In this document: positions 44,357 through 52,966 of the stretch, piece after piece
Position numbering within the stretch: the stretch's first letter is position 1
How the letters are laid out: each line of letters starts with the position of its first letter
Assembly (NCBI RefSeq): GCF_003627755.1
Contig: NZ_CP032694.1
Location: 3,525,501-3,589,500, forward strand
Origin: Rhizobium jaguaris
Lineage (GTDB): Bacteria > Pseudomonadota > Alphaproteobacteria > Rhizobiales > Rhizobiaceae
DNA: 64,000 bases
Direction of reading: 5' to 3'
Notes under the pieces: model-generated
What the model saw: the letters and a program-made list of their open reading frames with translations, nothing else
Database searches by the model: none
Told to the model about the DNA's origin: nothing
Program-made: the position numbers and the translations under genes

Positions 44357-45808
44357 ATGACGGAACAGAACTATCCGGTATATGCCGAAATTACCGGTCC
44401 GATCGTGATGATCGGCTTTGGCTCCATCGGCCGCGGCACCTTGCCCCTGATCGAGCGCCATTTCAAATTCGACAAGAGCCGGATGGTCGTCATCGACCCG
44501 CAAATGGACGCCGAGCACTTGGCGATCCTGGAAAGGCACGGTGTCCGTCATATCCAGGAATACGTCACCAAGAACAACTACAAAGACCTCTTGATGCCGC
44601 TTCTGACGGAAGGCGGCGGTCAGGGCTTCTGCGTCAACCTTTCTGTTGATACGTCGTCGCTCGACCTCATCAAGTTCTGCCGCAAGCACGACGTGCTCTA
44701 TATCGATACCGTCGTCGAACCTTGGCTCGGCTTCTATTTCGACAAGAACATGAAGAATGCGGATCGCACCAACTACGCGCTTCGTGAGACCGTGCGCAAG
44801 GAAAAGGCGAAGAACCCCGGCGGCGCGACAGCGGTTTCTACCTGCGGCGCAAACCCGGGCATGGTGTCCTGGTTTGTCAAGCAGGCGCTCGTCAATCTCG
44901 CCAACGACATCGGCCTCAAATTCGAAGAGCCGGATCAGCATGACCGCGAAGGCTGGGCCAAGCTGATGAAGAAGGTCGGCGTCAAGGGCATCCACATTGC
45001 AGAGCGGGACACGCAGCGCACCAAGCATCCGAAGCCGCTGAACGTCTTCTGGAATACCTGGTCGGTCGAAGGCTTCATCTCCGAAGGACTGCAGCCGGCC
45101 GAACTCGGCTGGGGCACCCACGAAGAATGGATGCCGAAGAACGCCAAGACGCACAAGAAGGGCAACAAGGCCGCCATTTACCTGGAACAGCCGGGCGCCA
45201 ACACCCGCGTTCGCACCTGGTGCCCGACACCGGGTCCCCAGTATGGCTTCCTGGTCACGCACAACGAATCGATCTCGATTGCCGACTTCTTCACGGTCCG
45301 CGATAAGGATGGCGAAGTCACCTTCCGTCCGACCTGCCACTACGCTTATCATCCGGCCAACGATGCCGTGCTCTCGCTGCACGAAATGTTCGGCAACGGC
45401 GGCACGCCGCAGCCGGTTCACCACGTTCTCGATGAAGATGAGCTGGAAGATGGCATCGACGAACTCGGCGTGCTGCTCTATGGCCACGACAAGAACGCTT
45501 ATTGGTACGGTTCGCGCCTGTCGCTCGAAGAGACACGCCGCATCGCCCCATACCAGAATGCAACCGGTCTTCAGGTGACGTCCGCCGTCCTCGCCGGCAT
45601 GGTCTGGGCTCTGGAAAATCCGACCGCCGGCATCGTCGAAGCCGACGAGATCGACTACAAGCGCTGCCTCGAAGTGCAGTTGCCCTATCTCGGTCCGGTT
45701 GAAGGCCACTACACCGATTGGACGCCGCTTGATGGCCGGCCGGGCCTCTTCCCGGAAGACATCAACACCAAGGATCCGTGGCAGTTCAAGAACATCCTGG
45801 TTCGCTGA
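44357..45808 (+). CDS. hss: Homospermidine synthase
   Basis: A protein of 483 residues. The NAD loop is IVMIGFGSIGRGTLPLIERH. YIDTVVEPWLGFYFDKNMKN, STCGANPGMVSWFVKQAL and WGTHEEWMPKNAKTHKKGNK are typical of bacterial Hss. The enzyme joins two putrescines (or putrescine and spermidine) to make homospermidine, the main long polyamine of rhizobia. The ATG at 44357 follows AAGGAG; the frame extends to 44309 without support. A clear terminator follows, so the gene is probably monocistronic. Confidence 0.96.
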   Translation: MTEQNYPVYAEITGPIVMIGFGSIGRGTLPLIERHFKFDKSRMVVIDPQMDAEHLAILERHGVRHIQEYVTKNNYKDLLMPLLTEGGGQGFCVNLSVDTSSLDLIKFCRKHDVLYIDTVVEPWLGFYFDKNMKNADRTNYALRETVRKEKAKNPGGATAVSTCGANPGMVSWFVKQALVNLANDIGLKFEEPDQHDREGWAKLMKKVGVKGIHIAERDTQRTKHPKPLNVFWNTWSVEGFISEGLQPAELGWGTHEEWMPKNAKTHKKGNKAAIYLEQPGANTRVRTWCPTPGPQYGFLVTHNESISIADFFTVRDKDGEVTFRPTCHYAYHPANDAVLSLHEMFGNGGTPQPVHHVLDEDELEDGIDELGVLLYGHDKNAYWYGSRLSLEETRRIAPYQNATGLQVTSAVLAGMVWALENPTAGIVEADEIDYKRCLEVQLPYLGPVEGHYTDWTPLDGRPGLFPEDINTKDPWQFKNILVR

Positions 45809-45840
45809 TCGGCGGATCATCCGAATAGTCGAAGATCGAA

Positions 45841-45868
45841 ATGCCCGCACAGGCTGTGCGGGCATTTT
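45841..45868 (+). terminator. Rho-independent terminator of hss
   Basis: ATGCCCGCACA, loop, TGTGCGGGCAT then TTTT: a perfect 11-bp stem with a short GGC-type loop region, 32 bases after the hss stop. Confidence 0.93.
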
Positions 45869-45988
45869 TGTTACGCTCGTCGGATAAATCGAAGTGACGG
45901 ATTGTGGAGCCTTGCTTTCAACAGATGGCCGCGCCATGTTTCCCGCAACTACACGACATCAGTCCGCCTTCAATCGCGGGAGACATTT

Positions 45989-46360
45989 ATGAAGATTAGA
46001 ACCAGCCTTGCTCTTATTGCCGCCGCGGCAGCGCTTTCTGCCTGCGTCGATTTCGGTGGATCAAGGGCCCCGCCTGCTATGCAAGCCAGCGCGCAGCCGC
46101 AGGGAGTGGAAGGTAACTGGAGCGATGCGAACGGCCTCATTTCGACCTTCCAGGCCGGCACCTTCACCACTCACACCACCGACAGCAACTCGGTTCTGGC
46201 TTCGGGCACCTATACCAACGTTTCTCCCGGCCTGATCGAAATCAACATGACCTCGCTGGTGCGCAAGACCCAGTCCAAGATCAACTGCGCCCTGATCAGC
46301 GCCTACCAGCTCAATTGCACCTCCGATGCCGGGAAGCAGTTTTCCCTCAATCGCCGATAA
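45989..46360 (+). CDS. omp10: Omp10-type outer-membrane lipoprotein
   Basis: A protein of 123 residues. The lipoprotein signal is MKIRTSLALIAAAAALSAC, with the acylated Cys after LSA. The mature part closely follows the Brucella Omp10 pattern: GVEGNWSDANGLISTFQAGT, SPGLIEINMTSLVRK, INCALISAYQLNCTS and FSLNRR. Omp10 is a surface-exposed lipoprotein of unknown exact role. The start at 45989 gives the canonical lipobox; a longer frame to 45902 has no basis. Monocistronic by context. Confidence 0.93.
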   Translation: MKIRTSLALIAAAAALSACVDFGGSRAPPAMQASAQPQGVEGNWSDANGLISTFQAGTFTTHTTDSNSVLASGTYTNVSPGLIEINMTSLVRKTQSKINCALISAYQLNCTSDAGKQFSLNRR

Positions 46361-46700
46361 GCTGAAACAGGCGGCATGGACGGATAAGCGCCATCTGCAT
46401 AATGGCGCCTATTCGTCTGTGTCCCCACATTGCCGCTTGGCCTTCCGGCGGTGGTTTTCCCCACCAATAGCGACCGAACGACAGGCATCGCGCGCTTGAT
46501 TGACGCCGCCCGAGAATCTTAACGCGATGCCTCCAACGAGGCCTGCATTTGACGCTGCGACTTCTTTCCCACGGATTTGCAAAATCCTAATAAACCCAAC
46601 AGCTTTCGCTTGCGCTCTTCCCGCCGTGATGGAAACATTCATGCCGGGAACCGCCTAGGCGCATGGGCGGACCGGATTTGGTGAGCAACAGGAGAAAGAG
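46361..46700. other. Intergenic region between omp10 and the 5'-nucleotidase gene
   Basis: A 340-base gap. A hairpin with stem GCGCCAT/ATGGCGC at 46388-46408 follows the omp10 stop and may end its mRNA, although no T-run follows. The rest should carry the nucleotidase promoter, but no clear -35/-10 pair is seen. Short frames in it lack ribosome-binding sites. Confidence 0.5.
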
Positions 46701-48989
46701 ATGACGAAGCCCTTAGGAGTGGGTCTTTTAGCCGCCGCCGCGTTGGCGCTCAGCGCCAGCGCCGCTTTCGCGGATTACCAGCTAAACATTCTGCACTTCA
46801 ACGATCTCCATTCGCGCATAGAGTCGATCAACAAGTTCGATGCCACCTGCTCCGCTGCCGAGGAGGCCAAGAACGAATGCTTTGGCGGCGCTGCACGGCT
46901 GAAGACGGCCATCGACCAGAGGCGCGCCGCGCTCGCCGGCCAGAATGTGCTGGTGCTCGATGCCGGCGATAATTTCCAGGGCTCGCTGTTCTACACGACG
47001 TACAAGGGGGCGGCCGAGGTCGAATTCCTCAACGATATGAAGATCGACGCCATGACCGTCGGTAATCATGAGTTCGATGACGGCGAAGGCCCGCTTGCCG
47101 CCTTCCTCGACAAGGCACAGTTCCCGGTCGTGACAGCGAATATGGTGATCGACGACCAGTCGAAGCTCGGCGACCGCATCAAGAAATCCATCGTGCTAGA
47201 CATCGGCGGCCAGAAGATCGGCATCGTCGGCGCAGTCACGACCGAGACGCCCGAACTCGCCTCGCCCGGCCCCCACGTCAAGATCACCGACGATGCCGCC
47301 GCCATTAGCGCCGAGGTGGACGCGCTGAAGTCGCAGGGCGTCAACAAGATCATCGCGCTGACCCACGTCGGCTATCCGCGCGATGTCGAGAAGATCGGCA
47401 GGATCGCCGGCGTCGATGTCGTCGTTGGCGGCCATTCGCATACGCTGCTGTCGAACACCGATCCGAAGGCCGCCGGCCCCTATCCGACCATGGTCGACAA
47501 TCCGGCCGGCTATAAGGTCCCGGTCGTCCAGGCTGCCTCCTACAGCAAATATCTCGGCGATATCGTCATCACCTTCGATGACAACGGCGTCGTCAAGGAG
47601 GCCAAGGGCGATCCGATCCTGCTCGATTCCTCGATCAAGCCAGACCCCGCGATATCAGCCCGTATCCAGGAAATGGCCAAGCCGATCGAAGAGCTGCGCC
47701 AGAAAGTCATCGGCGCCTCCACCGACCCGATCGATGGATCGCACGACGTCTGCCGCGCAGCCGAATGCCCAATGGGCAATCTCGTGGCCGACGCCATGCT
47801 CGATCGCACGAAAAACCAGGGCATCAGCATCGCCATCCAGAACGGCGGCGGCCTGCGTGCCTCCATCGGCGGCGGCAACGTCACCATGGGTGACGTGCTG
47901 ACCGTGCTGCCGTTCCAGAACACGCTCGCCACCTTCCAGTTGACCGGCGCCGACATAAAGGCGGCGCTGGAAAACGGCCTCAGCCAGATCGAGGACGGCG
48001 CCGGCCGTTTCCCGCAGGTCGCCGGTCTGAAATATACTTTTGACAAGTCAAAGCCGCCCGGCAGCCGCGTCGTCTCCGTCTTGGTGCAAGAGGGCACGGA
48101 GTTCGTGCCTCTCGATCCGAACAAGACCTACGGCGTCGTCAGCAACAATTATATGCGCGCCGGCGGCGACGGCTATGTCGTCTTCGCGCAAAACGGCAAA
48201 AATGCCTATGATTTCGGCCCCGACTTGGAAGCAGTCGTCGCCGACTATCTGGCGGCGCATAATCCCTACAAGCCTTACACCGACGGCCGCGTGACCCAGG
48301 TTGCCGCAACCGCAGCGACCGCCCAACCGGAGGCGGCGAAACCCGCGGAAACGCAACAGGCGGCACCATCGGATCAGAAACCCGCCCCGGCCGCGGCCGA
48401 TACCAGCGCAACACCCTCCACAACGGCTCCCGCTGCTTCAACTCCCACCGCGACACCCAACACGTCAACATCTCAAACGACAGCGCCCGCCGCGACCCCG
48501 CCGGCAGCGACGGCCCCCTCTATGACCGCACCTGCCGCTTCGACACCCAGCACCACTACGACACCCGACACGTCAACGTCTCAGACAACGACGCCGGCCG
48601 CCCCCCCTCCGGCGACGACCGCTCCGGCAACAACAGCCCCTGCGACCAATACTCCGGCCACGACGACGGCGCCCGCCACGACAGCGCCCGCTGCTTCAAC
48701 GCCCAGCACCCCCGCGCCTGCTGCGCCAACGCCTGAGACCACCGCGCCGACGACAACGGCTCCCGCTGCCACAGCAACGGCACCGGAGACCACAGCACCG
48801 GCCCCTCAGGCTAGCGAGCCGCCGAAAACACCGACCACCCATGTCATCGTCGCCGGCGACACGCTCTGGGATATCGCCAAGACTTATTACGGCGATGCCA
48901 ATGGATGGCGCAAACTTCTGGCTGCCAATCACAATCTCAGGCCACACCACCTTACCATCGGTCGTGAATTGAAGATTCCGGCCAAGTAA
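46701..48989 (+). CDS. Secreted 5'-nucleotidase/metallophosphoesterase with C-terminal LysM
   Basis: A protein of 762 residues. The signal peptide is 1-24. The metallophosphatase domain shows ILHFNDLHSRIE, VLDAGDNFQGS, TVGNHEFDDG and VVGGHSHTLL. The 5'-nucleotidase C-terminal domain includes NGGGLRASIGGGNVTMGDVL. From about residue 533 to 711 there is a Thr/Pro/Ala-rich linker. The last 50 residues are a LysM domain (VIVAGDTLWDIAKTYYGDAN) that binds peptidoglycan. It probably dephosphorylates extracellular nucleotides in the periplasm while held on the wall. A terminator follows at 49014. Confidence 0.94.
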   Translation: MTKPLGVGLLAAAALALSASAAFADYQLNILHFNDLHSRIESINKFDATCSAAEEAKNECFGGAARLKTAIDQRRAALAGQNVLVLDAGDNFQGSLFYTTYKGAAEVEFLNDMKIDAMTVGNHEFDDGEGPLAAFLDKAQFPVVTANMVIDDQSKLGDRIKKSIVLDIGGQKIGIVGAVTTETPELASPGPHVKITDDAAAISAEVDALKSQGVNKIIALTHVGYPRDVEKIGRIAGVDVVVGGHSHTLLSNTDPKAAGPYPTMVDNPAGYKVPVVQAASYSKYLGDIVITFDDNGVVKEAKGDPILLDSSIKPDPAISARIQEMAKPIEELRQKVIGASTDPIDGSHDVCRAAECPMGNLVADAMLDRTKNQGISIAIQNGGGLRASIGGGNVTMGDVLTVLPFQNTLATFQLTGADIKAALENGLSQIEDGAGRFPQVAGLKYTFDKSKPPGSRVVSVLVQEGTEFVPLDPNKTYGVVSNNYMRAGGDGYVVFAQNGKNAYDFGPDLEAVVADYLAAHNPYKPYTDGRVTQVAATAATAQPEAAKPAETQQAAPSDQKPAPAAADTSATPSTTAPAASTPTATPNTSTSQTTAPAATPPAATAPSMTAPAASTPSTTTTPDTSTSQTTTPAAPPPATTAPATTAPATNTPATTTAPATTAPAASTPSTPAPAAPTPETTAPTTTAPAATATAPETTAPAPQASEPPKTPTTHVIVAGDTLWDIAKTYYGDANGWRKLLAANHNLRPHHLTIGRELKIPAK
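48295..48836 (+). repeat. Thr/Pro/Ala-rich low-complexity linker region
   Basis: About 180 codons drawn mainly from ACN, CCN and GCN. They encode recurring TSTSQTTAP-like and TTAPA-like units between the nucleotidase and LysM domains. Imperfect direct repeats, such as two copies of a DTSTSQTT-like unit near 48460 and 48570, point to growth by slippage or unequal crossing over. Confidence 0.8.
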
Positions 48990-49013
48990 GGACGATTTGT
49001 CTCGTAAAAAGTC

Positions 49014-49048
49014 GGCCGGTCCGGGCTTTTCCGGGCCGGCTTTTGTTT
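49014..49048 (+). terminator. Terminator after the 5'-nucleotidase gene
   Basis: GCCGGTCCGG and CCGGGCCGGC pair (one G-T type position) around GCTTTT, followed by TTTTG. It separates the nucleotidase from hemH. Confidence 0.85.
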
Positions 49049-49089
49049 CTATGTGAGGTGCTTCCATTTCGTTGAGAGGAATACAACTG

Positions 49090-50115
49090 ATGACCGCAGA
49101 AGCCCCGACCGGCCAGTCACAGCAAAAGTCCGGCAAGATCGGCGTCCTTCTCGTCAATCTCGGCACGCCCGACGGCACCGACTACACCTCTATGCGACGC
49201 TATCTGCGCGAATTCCTGACCGACAAGCGCGTCATCGAATGGTCTCCATGGAAGTGGTACCCGATCCTGTTCGGCATCGTCCTCAACACCCGCCCCTCCA
49301 AGGTCGGCAAGGCCTATGAGACGATCTGGAACAAGGAAAAGAACGAAAGCTTCCTGCGGACTTATACCCGCAACCAGTCGGACTTGATGGCCGAGCGGCT
49401 GACAGATTTGCCTGACGTAATCGTCGATTGGGCGATGCGCTACGGGAAACCCTCGATCGCAGAGCGTATCCAGACGCTGAAGGATCGGGGCTGCGACCGC
49501 ATCCTGCTGTTTCCGCTCTACCCACAATATGCGGCCGCAACCACCGCTACCGTCAATGACAAGGCTTTCGAGAAACTGATGGCCATGCGCTGGCAGCCGG
49601 CGCTACGCACGGTGCCCGACTACCATACCGATCCCATCTATATCGACGCGCTCGCCAACTCCGTCACCCGGCATCTCGCCACACTCGACTGGCAGCCGGA
49701 AAAGATCCTTGCGTCCTTCCACGGCATCCCGCTTTCCTATTCCGAAAAGGGCGATCCCTATTACGGCCAATGCATCGAGACCACGCGACTGCTGCGCGAG
49801 AAGCTCGGACTTTCCGAAGACAGGCTGATGATTACCTTCCAGTCCCGCTTCGGCCCGGAAGAATGGCTTCAGCCCTATACCGATAAAACAGTGGAACGCC
49901 TCGCCAAGGAAGGCAGCAAGCGCATCGCCGTCCTCAATCCCGGCTTCGTCTCGGACTGCCTGGAAACACTCGAAGAAATCGCCGAACAGGCGGCCGAATC
50001 CTTCCACCACAATGGCGGCGAAAAGTTCGCGCACATCCCCTGTCTGAACGACAGCGAGGATGGCATGCGGGTGCTGGAGAAGGTGGTGCGGCGGGAGTTG
50101 CTGGGTTGGGCTTAA
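49090..50115 (+). CDS. hemH: Ferrochelatase
   Basis: A protein of 341 residues. IGVLLVNLGTPDGTDYTSMR is the diagnostic N-terminus. The metal-binding His lies in ASFHGIPLSYSEKGDPYYGQ, and the family signature continues with FQSRFGPEEWLQPYTD and a conserved Glu in LETLEEIAEQ. It inserts Fe2+ into protoporphyrin IX, the last step of heme synthesis. The ATG at 49090 is preferred; a TTG at 49072 within the ribosome-binding region is also in frame. Monocistronic by context. Confidence 0.96.
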   Translation: MTAEAPTGQSQQKSGKIGVLLVNLGTPDGTDYTSMRRYLREFLTDKRVIEWSPWKWYPILFGIVLNTRPSKVGKAYETIWNKEKNESFLRTYTRNQSDLMAERLTDLPDVIVDWAMRYGKPSIAERIQTLKDRGCDRILLFPLYPQYAAATTATVNDKAFEKLMAMRWQPALRTVPDYHTDPIYIDALANSVTRHLATLDWQPEKILASFHGIPLSYSEKGDPYYGQCIETTRLLREKLGLSEDRLMITFQSRFGPEEWLQPYTDKTVERLAKEGSKRIAVLNPGFVSDCLETLEEIAEQAAESFHHNGGEKFAHIPCLNDSEDGMRVLEKVVRRELLGWA

Positions 50116-50176
50116 GGGGTGCTCTTGCGGCATCGAACCCCGTTCCGACCGGAAGCTCCGTCACGCCGGCGATACC

Positions 50177-51085
50177 TCATTGCAGTTGCGGCTTCCGGAG
50201 GAAACTGTTGCGGTCGGCCGACTTGATGCGCAGCCATGCTTCGCGACCGTCGCGCAATATCCTCATGGGGATTTCTGCACCGGCAGGGCCACTTTCCCAC
50301 ACCTTGCGATAGAAATCAGCCAGGCTATCAACTTCCCCATCTCGGATCTCGGAGATGACGTCGCCTCGACGCAGGCCTGCTTGAGCCGCCGGGCCCCCTT
50401 CCGCAACGCTCATGACCACGACCTCGCCATTGCTCTCGGCGGAGAAAGCGCCGAGCCAGGGCCTGGGCGGCTTGTTGACTTGGCCCCGGTTGAGCAGATC
50501 ATCGAGAATTGGCGGCAGCAAATTGATCGGCACGACCATATTGATATCGGCAGTCTCTTCGTTTTGGGAGGCCATCTGCAGGTGAAGCGAGCCGATGCCC
50601 AAAAGCTTGCCGTCCGTGTTGAGGAGCGCAGCACCTCCCCATGAAGGATGGGCGGGCGCGACGAAGATCGCCTCGTCCAGCAGGTATTCCCAATAACCCG
50701 CGAATTCCTGCTTGGCCACGATGTTCGCGCGGACGAATTGACCGATTCCGTCAGCGATCACCACCGGATCGCCGATCTCGGCCTCGGCCACGTCGCCGAA
50801 ATCCAGTGCGGGGACGCCAAGCGACCCCAGCGCCTGGACCAGGCCAAAGCCGGTTTCCTGATCGTAGGCAAGTGCATGCGCAGGAACCACATGACCATCA
50901 TTGGTCGTCAGCCAGACCTCGTCGGCCTCGGTGATCAGATAACCGATCGTGAGCACCAGCCCGTTACCTCTGATGACCACACCGCTGCCTTCCCGCCGGG
51001 TCCCTAGTGCCCCGGCTGTAAAGGCATCTTCCGGAATTGAAGCGTGTACGGCCACGATTGACCGCAAAGTCCTATCGATATTCAT
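50177..51085 (-). CDS. HtrA/DegP-like trypsin-fold protein with PDZ domain, catalytic triad apparently lost
   Basis: A protein of 302 residues with the HtrA layout: a chymotrypsin-like domain (about 10-190) and one PDZ domain (about 205-295, AAQAGLRRGDVISEIRDGEV). Aligned by eye to DegP, the His loop TNNHVV reads TIGYLI, the Asp loop DPRSDIAL reads DQETGFGL, and the Ser loop GNSGGAL reads PSWGGAAL. All three catalytic positions are therefore changed. No signal peptide is seen, so it may be cytoplasmic. It could be a binding or chaperone-like pseudoprotease. The start at 51085 follows GAGGGTGAG. It diverges from the SPFH-NfeD operon. Confidence 0.82.
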   Translation of the reverse strand: MNIDRTLRSIVAVHASIPEDAFTAGALGTRREGSGVVIRGNGLVLTIGYLITEADEVWLTTNDGHVVPAHALAYDQETGFGLVQALGSLGVPALDFGDVAEAEIGDPVVIADGIGQFVRANIVAKQEFAGYWEYLLDEAIFVAPAHPSWGGAALLNTDGKLLGIGSLHLQMASQNEETADINMVVPINLLPPILDDLLNRGQVNKPPRPWLGAFSAESNGEVVVMSVAEGGPAAQAGLRRGDVISEIRDGEVDSLADFYRKVWESGPAGAEIPMRILRDGREAWLRIKSADRNSFLRKPQLQ

Positions 51086-51489
51086 AGTCTCACCCTCATG
51101 ATGCGCCATGCGATGGCTCAGAAGGCTACGCGGCGGCAGAAAGCAGATACATTTCCTACCCTTAAGGTATGACGATGTATGGTAAGTGCAAGACCTTGCG
51201 CGAGATTGAGTATCTCGGCCACTTTCGGCTGAATTTATTCCGCAGGCGAGAGGGCGGCGGGAGCTGCCCCTTCGGGTCGGGAACGCAACGTTTCCGTCCG
51301 CACTTTCATGCCGTCAAACAGGGCAAAAGGTCTGAAGACGCGGGCCATTCCGCCCTTGCCGAGAACATGCTAACCCACCACATCAGATTGGGCTGCCGCA
51401 TGGCCTGTTCGTCCGAATCGGCTGATATCGCGGCAGGTCTTTGAAGTGACGCAAACCTGCATCGTGCGGGAGCGTCTAGGGAGGATTTT
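51086..51489. promoter_or_regulatory. Divergent intergenic region, HtrA-like gene / SPFH-NfeD operon
   Basis: A 404-base gap between divergent genes, so it should contain two promoters. I see no strong consensus pair. A GC-rich stretch around 51250-51300 has short self-complementary segments (GGGAGCTGCCCC, CCCCTTCGGG). A 91-residue frame at 51169-51444 lacks a ribosome-binding site and family resemblance. Confidence 0.4.
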
Positions 51490-52506
51490 ATGGTAATCGG
51501 TGGGTTCAGCATCGTTGTGATTGCCTTGGTTGTCTTGGTCATCCTGGTGCTGTTTGCAGGAATCAAGACCGTGCCGCAGGGATATCGCTACACGGTCCAG
51601 CGCTTCGGCCGCTATATCCGCACGCTGGAGCCGGGGCTCAATCTGATCGTGCCCTTCATCGAAACGGTCGGCGCACGCATGAATGTGATGGAACAGGTCC
51701 TCGCCGTCCCGACGCAAGAGGTCATCACCAAGGACAATGCCAGCATCGCCGCCGATGCGGTCGCCTTCTTCCAGGTGCTGAATGCGGCTCAGGCTGCCTA
51801 TCAGATCACCAATCTCGAAACCGCGATCCTCAATCTCACCAAGACGAACATCCGCTCCGTCATGGGCTCGATGGATCTCGACGAATTGCTGTCGAATCGC
51901 GACGCCATCAACGAGCGGCTGCTGCGCGTGGTCGATGAAGCAGCCGAGCCCTGGGGTATCAAGGTGACGCGCGTGGAAATCAAGGACATCCAGCCGCCCA
52001 AGGATCTCGTCGATGCCATGGCACGGCAGATGAAGGCCGAGCGCGAAAAGCGCGCTCAGGTTCTGGAAGCGGAAGGCTTGCGCAATGCGCAGATTCTGCG
52101 CGCCGAAGGCGCCAAGCAAGCCGCAGTTCTCCAGGCCGAAGGCCAGCGCGAGGCAGCGTTCCGCAATGCCGAGGCCCGCGAGCGCCTCGCTGAGGCAGAA
52201 GCCAAGGCGACGCGCGTGGTGTCTGAGGCCATTGCGGAGGGCAATGTGCAGGCGATCAATTACTTCATTGCGCAGAAGTACACGGAAGCCCTGAGCGCGA
52301 TCGGCTCCGCCGGCAATTCGAAGATCGTGCTCATGCCGATGGAAGCCAGCTCCATTATCGGTTCACTGGGCGGCATCGGCGCCATCGCCCGTGAAGTCTT
52401 CGGCGACAATGGCGATGGCAACGGCGCGCCGCAGCCTTCTCGTCCGCGGACGAGCTCCGCGCGCACCACGCCTTCGATCAATCCTTTGACGTCTAGGGAG
52501 AGCTGA
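51490..52506 (+). CDS. SPFH/Band 7 (stomatin, QmcA-like) membrane protein
   Basis: A protein of 338 residues. An N-terminal membrane helix (4-24) is followed by the SPFH domain: VPQGYRYTVQRFGRYIRTLE, GLNLIVPFIETVGARMNVME and TKDNASIAADAVAFFQV. A long charged coiled coil of AEG/AEA units spans about 175-250, and a disordered Ser/Pro-rich tail ends it. SPFH proteins form large ring assemblies in membrane microdomains. GGGAGG precedes the ATG. It is directly followed by its usual NfeD partner. Confidence 0.95.
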   Translation: MVIGGFSIVVIALVVLVILVLFAGIKTVPQGYRYTVQRFGRYIRTLEPGLNLIVPFIETVGARMNVMEQVLAVPTQEVITKDNASIAADAVAFFQVLNAAQAAYQITNLETAILNLTKTNIRSVMGSMDLDELLSNRDAINERLLRVVDEAAEPWGIKVTRVEIKDIQPPKDLVDAMARQMKAEREKRAQVLEAEGLRNAQILRAEGAKQAAVLQAEGQREAAFRNAEARERLAEAEAKATRVVSEAIAEGNVQAINYFIAQKYTEALSAIGSAGNSKIVLMPMEASSIIGSLGGIGAIAREVFGDNGDGNGAPQPSRPRTSSARTTPSINPLTSRES

Positions 52507-52507
52507 G

Positions 52508-52966
52508 ATGTTCGACAATCTCGTCGTCGAACTCGGCCCTTGGAGCTGGTGGCTGGCGGGCCTAGTGCTGCTCGCTGCTGAACTGATCCTGCCGGGCTTC
52601 TTCCTTGTGTGGATCGGCTTGGCTGGCATCATCGTCGGCGCTTTATCGCTGCTTTTCTGGGATAGCGCCTTCTGGATCTGGCAAGTGCAAGGACTTGTCT
52701 TCGCCGCCACGGCCGTGATTGTTACCCTGCTCGGTCGTCGCTACCTCTATGGCAACAACCAGGCCACCGACGAGCCCTTCCTGAACCAGCGCAGCGCCAG
52801 CCTGGTCGGACGCACGGCAACGCTCGACCAACCGATCACCGAAGGCCGGGGGCGCATTCGTTTGAACGATACCTATTGGACGGTAAACGGACCAGATTTG
52901 CCCGTGGGCACCCGCGTCAAGGTCGTCGCCAGCAGCGGCCGCGACCTTACAGTCGAACCAGCCTGA
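52508..52966 (+). CDS. NfeD-family membrane protein
   Basis: A protein of 152 residues with two or three N-terminal membrane segments (WWLAGLVLLAAELILPGFFL, then further hydrophobic stretches to about 78) and a C-terminal OB-fold (SLVGRTATLDQPITEGRGRI ... TRVKVVASSGRDLTVEP). This is the short NfeD type without the protease domain. It partners the SPFH protein 1 base upstream. Its stop abuts the convergent kdsD stop with no gap. Confidence 0.93.
   Translation: MFDNLVVELGPWSWWLAGLVLLAAELILPGFFLVWIGLAGIIVGALSLLFWDSAFWIWQVQGLVFAATAVIVTLLGRRYLYGNNQATDEPFLNQRSASLVGRTATLDQPITEGRGRIRLNDTYWTVNGPDLPVGTRVKVVASSGRDLTVEPA

Noticed and set aside
47540..48124. A 194-codon minus-strand frame in the 5'-nucleotidase gene
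   Set aside because: It is antisense to the conserved nucleotidase domain and has no independent start signal.
48581..48793. A Val/Ala/Gly-rich minus-strand frame opposite the Thr/Pro/Ala linker
   Set aside because: It is the complement of the repetitive ACN/CCN/GCN codons and carries no evidence of translation.
51169..51444. A possible 91-residue protein before the SPFH gene
   Set aside because: No ribosome-binding site, atypical composition and no recognisable domain; it lies in a divergent promoter region.
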